Assembly (NCBI GenBank): GCA_964601895.1
Contig: CAZROT010000029.1
Location: forward strand, 1 to 9,891
Source: CAZROT01 sp964601895
GTDB lineage: Bacteria; Pseudomonadota; Gammaproteobacteria; Enterobacterales; Enterobacteriaceae
DNA length: 9,891 bases
Direction of reading: 5' to 3'
The notes below the pieces were generated by a model, which saw only the letters and a list, made by a program, of their open reading frames with translations, ran no database searches and was not told the origin of the DNA. Shown piece by piece: positions 1 through 7,392 of the stretch (positions within the stretch are counted from its first letter, which is position 1; the number at the start of each line of letters is the position of its first letter). The position numbers and the translations under genes were made by a program.

Positions 1-116
1 AAAGCGAAGAATCCATAGTTCTACTTGTGCTTTAATCCTGTGTTGAAATCGAAAGGACTATAAAACTTTACTTTGTACATTTTTGTCCCGAAGAGAAAGA
101 TCGAGAAGAGACTTTT
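1..116. other. Stretch with no supported feature
   Basis: This lies downstream of the SlyD-like gene. Short open stretches exist on both strands, but none has a start, length or composition that supports a gene, and I see no convincing terminator hairpin. Confidence 0.4.
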
Positions 117-893
117 CTATCTTCCGCATGCCTTGAATACACTCATCACTTCGAGTGAAAGAAGTACTGTTTCTCACGCGTGAGGATGATTGAAATCTAT
201 CGTAGCAGAGGTACTAGTTTTTTCTATAATACTACCCATGAGCAATTTTTCTTCACCATCTACGGTGATTTTCATCATGATACGCTCTCATACGTTGCTG
301 ATTTGTATGACCGGATCAAGTGTTCACGTAAAGGTGATACGCTTACTTTCGGTATAGACGCCGTAGGCATCTTTCGGTTCTAGGACCGCAGCAGTGCGTT
401 TTTGAAGCTGTGCACCGAGGACGAGTTTGTCCATACCAGGAAGTACTTGTTCTTTTCCAGCGTTGAATGCTATGTTGTTTACCACCTGAGAAGCAGGGAT
501 ACCTACCTCACGAGCGAGTGCCTCTAGCGTCGTGACGATAAGTGATCCATCAGCTACATTGGTGATCGTATACGCTGCTTCGACGGTGTCGTTTTTCTGG
601 ACGTAGGTATCGAGACAGACGAAGTTAGGTTGCTCGATAAAGGTAAATAACTTTCCGTGAATATATGCTTCTAACTTGTCTAGATAATACAGTAACTCTG
701 GCTTGTTGCTGACACGAATTTTTGCATAGGGAAGTGCGTGGTAGGCATGAAGCACTTTTTGTGGAGAGGTGTTGTAGACACTATCGATTTTATCATAGAG
801 CGTATTGAGCAATCTATTGTCTGGAGTGAACGCAAAGGTAGTAGAGAAACTTACTGCAAAGAGACAACAAAGAGCAAGAAGAAAACGTGACAT
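117..893 (-). CDS. Exported SlyD-like FKBP peptidyl-prolyl isomerase
   Basis: This is a predicted exported proline isomerase/chaperone of 258 aa. Residues 1-22 form a signal peptide (short basic start, hydrophobic LLALCCLFAVSF core, likely cleavage after TFA). Residues 23-100 are an unassigned N-terminal region. Residues 101-252 match the SlyD architecture: a start at YTITNVADGS, the GKEQVLPGMDKLVLGA flap, the LEPKDAYGVY motif, an inserted-in-flap segment, and the C-terminal DFNHPHAGET followed by LSLEV, equivalent to SlyD's GNHxLAGxxLxFxVEV. Three TGA codons (324, 288 and 174 on the minus strand) read as Gly. Under the standard code the protein would stop at 324 and lose the whole second half of the FKBP fold. 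The first ATG (893) is preferred; an in-frame GTG at 902 would add three residues. It ends in TAG. SlyD is normally cytoplasmic, so an exported version implies extracytoplasmic folding. The metal-binding His-rich tail of E. coli SlyD is absent. It is divergent from the desaturase. Confidence 0.75.
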
Positions 894-923
894 ACGATAC
901 ACAAGAAGGTAAAATATACTGCA

Positions 924-951
924 ACTATAAAAAAACTGTTTCTATTTGCAA
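924..951 (-). promoter_or_regulatory. Promoter for the SlyD-like gene
   Basis: On the minus strand a -35 TTGCAA (946-951) is followed after 16 bp by a -10 TATAGT (924-929). This places the transcript start near 917 and gives a leader of roughly 20-25 nt before the ATG at 893, with no Shine-Dalgarno sequence in it. It was predicted from consensus only. Confidence 0.5.
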
Positions 952-964
952 CTGAATGGTACAA

Positions 965-993
965 TTCGGTCTCGCAATTTTTCGTGATATTTA
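965..993 (+). promoter_or_regulatory. Possible extended -10 promoter for the desaturase
   Basis: A TGnTATTTA extended -10 (TG at 985-986, hexamer 988-993) lies 17 bp after a weak -35 (TTCGGT, 965-970). Transcription would begin near 1000. The AT-rich leader up to the ATG at 1044 has no Shine-Dalgarno motif. The match is weak and several AT-rich alternatives exist in the same stretch. Confidence 0.3.
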
Positions 994-1043
994 TATCTTT
1001 CCGACGACATCTTTAAAAATAATCGCAGTTAAAAATAAAAAAC

Positions 1044-2078
1044 ATGAAAAGTTTACAGAAAAATGAGTTGATTCTTTCATTGAGAGAATTTACTCAAAAA
1101 GATCTGTCAAAGGCAATTTGGCAGATCATTACCTCATTTGGACCATACATAGTTCTGTGGAGTATCGCTTACTTGCTTTGGGATGTTTCGACTCCTTCAG
1201 CAATACTTGTGATGGCAGTAAATTCGTTCTTTTTGGTTCGAATTTTCATCATCCAGCATGATTGTGGTCATAGTAGTTACTTTGACCCGCGGACACAAAG
1301 TGAATTGAATACAACTTGGGGGTGGATTGGGAGCATTTTCAGCACACTTCCATTCACGTACTGGTCGGTGATTCACCATCACCACCATGTCCACACTGGG
1401 AAATTGGAGATTCGAGACATCGGTGACATCAACTTTTGGACTGTTGATGAGTATCGAGATGCGTCGAGTATCAAACGTTTGGGATACCGAATCTTCCGAC
1501 ATCCCATTACAATATTTACTGTCGTTCCTATTTTCTACTTTTTGTTTGCAAATAGGAACCCAATAACGTATTCGTTTAAGGAGATGAAGGTAAAAGTACG
1601 ATGGAGTCAGGTAGTAAATAATATTCTAATCTTGGGAGTGTATACGTTTTTTGTGTTGTTTCTAGGTTGGAAATTTCTCATTGTTCAGGTAATTACCGTT
1701 TTCTTTTTTTCGGTGATTGCCTTCTGGTTCTTTTACGTGCAGCATTCGCACGAGAAGACCTACCAGAAGTGGGCAGAAAGAGGAGAGCATAACTTTACCG
1801 ATGCGGCGTTGCAAGGTGCAAGTAGGTATGACCTTCACACGGTTTTCCACTGGTTGACCGGTCATATCGGTTACCACCACTTGCATCACTTGAATCCTGC
1901 AATCCCGAGTTATCGTTTGCAGGAGGCGGATGCAGCGACGCTACCACAACTTGTTGGTGTGATAAACAACCTTTCGTTTCGGAAGAGTTGGAGTTGTATT
2001 AAGAATAAGCTGTGGTCAGAAGAATTACAAAGATACATCTCTTTTCGTGAATTTCGCGAAATGGAGAACGTTTGATAA
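1044..2078 (+). CDS. Membrane fatty-acid desaturase (acyl-lipid type)
   Basis: This is an integral-membrane di-iron desaturase that introduces a double bond into lipid acyl chains using O2 and an electron donor. All three histidine boxes are present: HDCGH (residues 72-76), the HHHHHVH cluster (111-117) and HHLHH (278-282). An extra QHSHE lies at 233-237. Hydrophobic segments at about 28-46, 52-71, 93-110, 155-169, 192-208 and 211-231 give the usual topology, and about 344 aa is normal for the Delta-12/omega-6-like group. The gene differs from its neighbours in that its 14 internal glycines all use GGN and none uses TGA. The reading frame meets TGA at 2073 and then TAA at 2076. In this genome the TGA should add a final Gly, but in a standard-code donor it would have been the stop, which suggests horizontal transfer. 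It is transcribed alone and followed by a strong terminator. The positional specificity of desaturation cannot be read from the sequence. Confidence 0.9.
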
Positions 2079-2080
2079 AG

Positions 2081-2111
2081 ATTGCAACTGGACCCCAGTT
2101 GCAATTTTTTT
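2081..2111 (+). terminator. Rho-independent terminator of the desaturase gene
   Basis: An 11-bp perfect stem (ATTGCAACTGG, 2081-2091, pairing with CCAGTTGCAAT, 2095-2105) with a 3-nt ACC loop runs into seven T residues. It begins three bases after the TAA. Confidence 0.9.
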
Positions 2112-2198
2112 GTATAGAAAATGATGTGTACCGTGACGCGTGCAGTTTGAGGGAAAATAGCAATTTTTTATAGAGTAGATTTATTTTGAATTTGCTAT

Positions 2199-2218
2199 AT
2201 GTCAATATTTTTTGACAT
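2199..2218. repeat. Inverted repeat ATGTCAA-N6-TTGACAT upstream of trmB-like gene
   Basis: Perfect 7-bp arms (2199-2205 and 2212-2218) flank an AT-only 6-bp centre, ending about 16 bp before the -35 of the trmB-like gene. The geometry fits the binding site of a dimeric regulator. The surrounding gap (2112-2234) holds no credible reading frame. Confidence 0.4.
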
Positions 2219-2234
2219 GCTGAACTGCTCATTG

Positions 2235-2263
2235 TTGCACTTTTTCACCCTATTGCGTATTGT
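2235..2263 (+). promoter_or_regulatory. Promoter of the trmB-like regulator
   Basis: A -35 TTGCAC (2235-2240) and -10 TATTGT (2258-2263) are separated by exactly 17 bp, with a predicted start near 2270 and a leader of about 29 nt. An inverted repeat, TCACCC (2245-2250) and GGGTGA (2273-2278), brackets the -10 and the start point, which would suit autoregulation. The T-rich run after it (2279-2292) lies in the untranslated leader. Confidence 0.5.
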
Positions 2264-2298
2264 TGGTAGAGTGGGTGATTTTTGTTTTTTTGTCTAGT

Positions 2299-3108
2299 AT
2301 GTACGATCAGTTTTTACCTTTGTTGCAACAACAAGGCCTGAGTGAAAAAGAGTCGCTTATCTACCTCGTCACGCTAGAGCTGTGAAGTGCTCCAGCGAGT
2401 ACTATAGCGAGAAAATCAGACATAAAGCGTGTGACTGCGTATGCTATTCTCAGAGATCTCGAGCGTCAACAGATTGCTCACTCACTCGAAAAGTGAGGAG
2501 TGACTTATTTTCAGGTGATTGAACCGACGAGATTGCTTGCCAAGATCAAACAACACTATGAAACGTTTGCAGAAAAAGTGCCCGAACTCATGGCACTCGT
2601 TCAGAGTTATACGACCAAACCGAGAGTACAGTATTTTGAATGAGTATCTGGGGTAAAAGAGATGTATGAAGATTTGTTAACGAGCACTGAAACGATGCAT
2701 TCTTTTTTGGGTACGTCTTCTTCTGATGCACAATTCTTGGAGTATCTTTATGCAGAGTTTTTACCTCGTAGGATAGCGTCATGAATTTTTGCTAATGTGT
2801 TGGTTGGTTCGCACGATATGGATATATACTATGCGTGAAAAGATAAAGACTCGTTAAAAGAGACGAGAATAGTTGCTCATGATTTGTTTCATATGGATGT
2901 TGAGATAGATCTTTACTGACCAGGAAAGATAGCGTTTGTTTTGTTTAGTCAGGATGAGATGAGTTGTAAATGAGTCATTACTTCTTTGGTAAATATTCAT
3001 GAGGTAAAACAGCACCCACTCGCAATGTATTGAATATACTCAACAAACTCTGGTACAACTTCTGACTATAGATGATGTTACCTCCATCGTCACCTTCAAC
3101 TTTACTAA
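2299..3108 (+). CDS. TrmB-family HTH transcriptional regulator
   Basis: This is a 269-aa DNA-binding regulator. Residues 12-80 form a TrmB-type winged helix: LSEKESLIYLVTLELGSAPA, then the recognition helix region RKSDIKRVTAYAILRDLE, and a wing around KGGVTYF. Residues 81-105 are a helical linker. Residues 108-269 form the mixed alpha/beta effector domain, with FEGVSGVKEMYEDLL at its start, the layout seen in TrmB proteins with a PLD-like C-terminal domain. Nine glycines are TGA and seven are GGN. The ATG at 2299 follows a good promoter and gives the normal TrmB start; no Shine-Dalgarno is seen. Its last 37 nt overlap the start of the methyltransferase-like gene, so the two are probably cotranscribed and translationally coupled. 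TrmB proteins classically sense sugars, but no ligand can be inferred here. It is the likely regulator of the downstream gene, and possibly of itself through the repeats near its promoter. Confidence 0.75.
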
Positions 3109-5201
3109 CAATTAAAGGGAAAGAATATGCTCCTGAAGATTTTTGACTTGATTGGAAAACGGTTTATACGTACCGTGAAAAAATATTCTCTTCTGATGAA
3201 GAATTGGCATCATGAAGAGTTGAAGAGTCAGATGGACTATTTCTTTATGCGCGAAATAAAAAATATGATAGTACGGGAAAAGAGAATGGTTGATGGTACT
3301 TTTCACAAGTTCCTGGTGATGGAAACTATAATACATACATTACTGAGGAAGAAAAAAAACTTTTTGGTAATGAGTCAATTCTCAAGTTGTTAGCGAAATA
3401 TGATGTGTTTATAGAATATGGTCCTTGAATAGGAGATGCTAATAAATTGAGAAAGCGGGTGCTTGAAAATCGACAGTTTGCTCATTTTAGAAAAAAAGTA
3501 CGCGGAGTAATTAGACATCTTTGATTGGATGCTTCAACCTATACTGCCGACCAGTTTAATAAAGAATACCAAAACAACACTACTATTCACGGAGAATGTA
3601 TTCCCACAGAATGGTCAAAGAGTAGCATACCAAAAGATATACCAAATGCAGCTCATGTGATGTTATGATGAACACCAGGAGCATATTCTAGAGAACAACT
3701 CATACAACTTATTAGGTCTATGTGATCAGGTAGTCATGTTCACAAAAGCCCATTATTGCTTTCTTTTTTTTCTGCTCCTCAAGAGCCAGATAAAAAGTTA
3801 AAAATAGAGCAGATAAAAGATGCCTACCGTTGCGATGCTGCTAAAAACTTTGTGATGAAATGAATAGAAGCACTTGGAGTTCCAATAGACAACTGTGAGT
3901 ATGTTGTAGACTACCAAGAGTGATCTTGAATAACCTCTGATAGAATTAGAGTGTGAGCCAAATTGAAAAAAAACATAACTGTAGATGTGTGATGATGAAA
4001 ACAAATGACAAAAAAAGCATGAGAATGTATTCGAGCAGTTTCGTCTAGAAGGTATACTGATGAACAGTTTACAGATATTTTGAAAGAAGCATGAACAACG
4101 TGAGTCAAATTGCATGGTGAGTGAGGAATAAAAGTTGCTCAGAGCTATTTACCTAGAAAGAAGTTTTCTCATAAAGTAAAAAAGCGGGCGAGAAATATAG
4201 CATGAACTCTTGTGTGATGAGCATTGCTTTTGTGGTGAGCTCATGAATATGGAAAGTATAGTAAACTACGTGATGCTCGTGCGTACGCATTACAGGAAAT
4301 TGCGTATAAAAATATAAGGTACCCGCTTACTTGAAATTCTTCCTATTATCAACTTTCAGACGTGGTTAATGATAATCTTGCGATTGAATCTAGAGAACAG
4401 AGATTAGATTTTATAACTAATCATATATATGATATTGCTATTACGGAATATAGAAATTATCCTTTTCCAGACGAGGAATTTGTAAAAGCAGCTATTATGA
4501 GATATATTCCTGAAAATATAGACTATTTTACTCATAGTAAATGACCTGATGAGTACTTTCTTTCTTTCGTGCATCATGTATTAATGCCCCATCTTTTTTC
4601 GTTTTTTGGAAATTGAGAAGGTGCATGATTATATGACTGGACAAAAGAAAAAGATATAGCTACCTTACTTCATAACGCTCGTAAAAGCACAAATGAGTTT
4701 GAGATAGATAAATTTACTGTTGATTGATTGGGTTGAGATACATCCTGAGTAGCACAAACCTATGATCTAACAGACTTGTGATATGTGTATATGGTTGACG
4801 TAAAAGGAATGTTGAAAATGGTACGTTTATGATATGTGACGATGTTACATCATGAATGGTATAAAACAAAACAGTGAGACAGAATATTGATTGCATGAAC
4901 TGAGGAAGATTGATTTTCGGCAGCTACTGCTCGTGAGTTTTTGACTTTCGTGGATGAGAAATGATATGCATCACTACTTACTGATAAAATAATGTATGTG
5001 TTGGACCCTGTTCAAGTATCTGAAGAGTACGATGTTGTTAAGAAACAAATTCGTAACTATATACTAGAGTTGAATAGAACATGATATGATCTTTCTCGAC
5101 TGTGCAGAGGAGACAAAGATAGTGAAATTAAAAAACTTATAGTATGATTTTTAGCTAATCAGTCAGCAGAATTGCACGAAAGTATTGCATGAATTGTTTA
5201 G
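3072..5201 (+). CDS. Membrane-anchored EgtD-like (Methyltransf_33) methyltransferase, large unknown C-terminus
   Basis: This is a 709-aa protein. Residues about 110-360 resemble SAM-dependent histidine-specific methyltransferases (EgtD type). The features are motif I VFIEYGPGIGD (112-122), a second strand HLGLDAS, the VMLGGTPGAYSREQL segment (196 onward, compare G-x-TxGN), PLLLSF, AYRCDAAKNF (251-260) and the SSRRYTDEQF...AG block (324-340). A hydrophobic span follows at 376-391 (IAGTLVGGALLLWGA) between basic stretches, then about 320 residues I do not recognise. About 39 glycines are TGA, including a TGA triplet. The ATG at 3072 directly follows an in-frame TAG and overlaps the trmB-like gene; the ATG at 3075 is an alternative. 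EgtD N-methylates histidine in ergothioneine synthesis, but the substrate here is unknown and no partner egt genes are visible. The ending TAG at 5199 may be a nonsense mutation, because the same frame stays open to 6272. Confidence 0.6.
5199..5201 (+). other. In-frame TAG splitting a 1,066-codon frame
   Basis: This is the only TAA or TAG between 3072 and 6270 in this frame. The residues on both sides (HESIAGIV before, QSGVHLDADINFVEQVEK after) look like continuous helical protein. TAG is a genuine stop elsewhere here: the SlyD-like, 6401, guaD and FtsE genes all end with it. One base change would join the two parts. Confidence 0.8.
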
Positions 5202-5255
5202 CAATCTTGAGTGCATCTAGATGCAGATATAAATTTTGTAGAACAAGTGGAAAAA

Positions 5256-6272
5256 ATGGTGCACTTTCTCAAAGTCTACTATTGACACAACGGATGAGGG
5301 CTATGAAAAACAGAAAAAGACTATGTATGATTACGTAATTTTTTGTTACAAGTAGTTATTTCTGGTTACTTAGAAGACATAAACTCATCTCGTTCTAGAC
5401 GAGATGAACCATTACTACCCCAGAACATAGTGATTACTTTGAGAAGATTGTCACAGAAATTGGAAACTTTTGGCTTTGATTTAAATGAAAGTAAGAACGC
5501 TCTCTATGTCTTGAAGGATTTTTACGATAATTATGAACAATACAAGGAGATGGTACAAAAAACAACTACAGTAGCAGAACAGTATGCTTCATGATTTTCT
5601 CGTGATATTACTTCTGTAAGTGATGACATTGATTCGTTTCTTACTACTTCGTATGAGATAGCTGACGATGCTTCAAAAAGCCGTATGAGAACGTGTTATT
5701 TCTTGATCAAAGAGCAGCTGGTAAAGGTTCGTGATCATACAAAAACGGTAGCATGATGATCTGTGTATAATACATGTTATAGACTAATCTGAGAGATAGA
5801 TAAGAGAGTTGCTTTACTGAATGAATCTGAAGACGTCGCTGCGATGGAAATATTTATGGACAAGATAAAAAAGGTGGTAAATGCAAACGGATGGACACTA
5901 AAACAAACAAAAGACAAATTACGGTTGCCAAATAATACTACAGCAAAAGAAATTACCTGAGTATTGATTTGATCAGATGGAAGAACTGGTATTTCACAGG
6001 AGAAGATGGCATTGTATACATCACTTGCAAAACAAGCTACCCTAACCCCGCAGCTCTTGGACAGAAAGTATAAGAACCCTAATGGTTCGGTTGATGTTCT
6101 TGCATTGGCGTATGTGCTTCATGGGATGAGGAACTTTATTATCGATGTGAAGTGACGCTCTCCTCAGTATTTTGAGAAATGGTTTCTCTGAGCACAAGCC
6201 AAGCATTTCCCCAAGGTGAAAGTACCAAAAGGTACACAATCTATGCAAGGAGTGAGTAATGGTGGCGTGTAA
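5256..6272 (+). CDS. Unrecognised helical protein, probable detached C-terminus of the preceding gene
   Basis: The first ATG after the TAG at 5199 opens a 338-aa product; a GTG at 5211 is an alternative start. The frame is the same as that of the upstream methyltransferase-like gene, and the open frame resumes immediately after the TAG, so this is probably the C-terminal part of one large protein (1,066 codons in all). It may be separated by a nonsense mutation or a sequencing error, or it may be a true separate gene. It is mostly alpha-helical and charged, with no signal peptide and no transmembrane segment. It has Q/K/E-rich helices (RLSQKLETFGFDLNESKNAL, KDFYDNYEQYKEMVQ) and a basic tail, KHFPKVKVPKGTQSMQGVSN. 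From GTG 5211 to the end there are 11 TGA glycines. I do not recognise a family and assign no function. No clear terminator follows the TAA. Confidence 0.6.
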
Positions 6273-6313
6273 AAATATAGTCTTGTTACTATTTCCTGAC
6301 AACACTATTCTAT

Positions 6314-6336
6314 TGACATATATTGATATATAGTCA
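6314..6336. repeat. AT-rich imperfect inverted repeat, TGAC ends
   Basis: TGACATATAT on the left and ATATATAGTCA on the right pair with one bulged base, overlapping the promoter region of the gene at 6401. It may be an operator or simply AT-rich promoter DNA. Confidence 0.3.
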
Positions 6337-6350
6337 TAGAAAAATATAAG
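6323..6350 (+). promoter_or_regulatory. Promoter of the 6401-8575 operon
   Basis: A -35 TTGATA (6323-6328) and -10 TATAAG (6345-6350) are 16 bp apart, with a predicted start near 6357 and a leader of about 44 nt. Two further TTGACA hexamers (6313-6318 and 6355-6360) could act as alternative -35 boxes with weaker -10 matches. Confidence 0.45.
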
Positions 6351-6355
6351 ATAGT

Positions 6356-6365
6356 TGACATGTCA
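6356..6365. promoter_or_regulatory. Palindrome TGACATGTCA at the predicted transcript start
   Basis: A perfect 10-bp palindrome covers the predicted +1 of the operon, a typical place for a repressor site. It shares the octamer TTGACATG with the inverted repeat at 2199-2218 upstream of the trmB-like gene. Confidence 0.35.
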
Positions 6366-6400
6366 GCAATACATAACTTTTATTTTATGTTATTTTTTAT

Positions 6401-7363
6401 ATGAAATTAAACAAACTACTCTTTACCTGAATGTTGACCTTGTTAGTACTATGAGCGAAAGCACAAGAAATACAACAAACATCAAGTCAAGACACTGTAG
6501 CTACTTTGCAACACGACTCATTACCAGAACAAACTAAAACTCATCCTCTAAGAGTGACTAGCTTGTACGCAGGACAGATTGCTGGTCTCTGATTTAGTCA
6601 GAAAGACGTCAATGATATAGACATCTACTCATCGACAAGACTCGGATGATGAGCAGCATATGATATTACGAAAACTACTTCGTTTAACGCATGGTCAATT
6701 ATTGATCTTAGCCAGAAGGAAGGAGAGACCTTTTTTCTCGGACAAGCATTTTTGGCCTCTAAGCTAGGGCAAAAACGAAAAGCAACCTTATGACTTGCCG
6801 CTACACCAGTGACCTTACTACGTCCTTTTCCAGTTCATCGAACGGGTCATTTTGAAACCTCTACGGATGCACTTATTCCTGGAGGAGCACCGTGATTTAG
6901 AGTTGATAAATCTGGAAACCGAAACGGTTCAGCATGAGTTGCTATGAGAAAATGATCTCCTGAGTATGGGGCAAATATCTGATACGCAGCAGATACTGAC
7001 AAAAAAGCTAACCTCGCGTGACGATACCAAGATGATGAGACGTTTGGTATGGTTCTTTCTGGATCTTACAAAGCATTTTCATGAACGTTTGTCTGGAATG
7101 AGACAGAAACACAATCACGCTTATGAGGGAAGTTACTCTATTTGTTGGATATCCCTTGAAGAACGGTATCGGTTGCTTTCTTTACTGTTGCAAACCGAGA
7201 TTTCGAACAACCTCAACAACCTATGATGAACGGATTGGTAGGTGCACTTGCTGTCGACGAAGTGAAGGTAGGAAATGTTCCAGTGAATATAGTCCTATGA
7301 CCTGGATATGATCTAGTAAATGAGCGTATCGTTGTCTATCTTCAACTGGCCCTTCAGAAGTAG
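6401..7363 (+). CDS. Exported beta-rich, barrel-like protein
   Basis: This is a 320-aa protein with a clear signal peptide: MKLNK, a hydrophobic LLFTGMLTLLVLG core, and AKAQ as the cleavage site. A 30-residue polar linker rich in Q, T and S follows. The rest is a run of short amphipathic strands separated by Gly/Asn/Asp turns (for example GLGFSQKDVND, NRNGSAGVAMRKGSPEYGANIGYA, GMVLSGSYKAFSGTFVW), ending in a strand-like VVYLQLALQK. The pattern resembles an outer-membrane-type beta-barrel or a secreted beta-sandwich. The signal peptide ending AKAQE looks like those of Bacteroidota proteins. About 15 glycines are TGA, so the gene is well adapted to this genetic code. The ATG at 6401 gives the signal peptide directly; TAG ends the frame. 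It is the first gene of a likely three-gene operon. No family was recognised by motif, and barrel formation is inferred from strand pattern only. Confidence 0.65.
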
Positions 7364-7392
7364 TTCTTTTACCAACATATCTCAAGATATTT

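Noticed and set aside
1373..1400. CACCAT-rich tract in the desaturase as a repeat element
   Set aside because: It encodes the conserved second histidine box, so the repetition is due to consecutive His codons.
1197..1502. A 101-aa antisense frame across the desaturase
   Set aside because: It is a shadow of the desaturase coding sequence on the opposite strand, with no start signal.
2245..2292. TCACCC/GGGTGA hairpin plus T-run as a terminator
   Set aside because: A well-spaced promoter lies inside it, the desaturase already has a strong terminator at 2081-2111, and the stem is short with a large loop. An operator-like reading is preferred.
3127..3393. An 88-aa standard-code frame in another phase
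   Set aside because: It lies inside the long methyltransferase-like frame, has no family resemblance, and ends at a TAG that is out of frame with the real gene.
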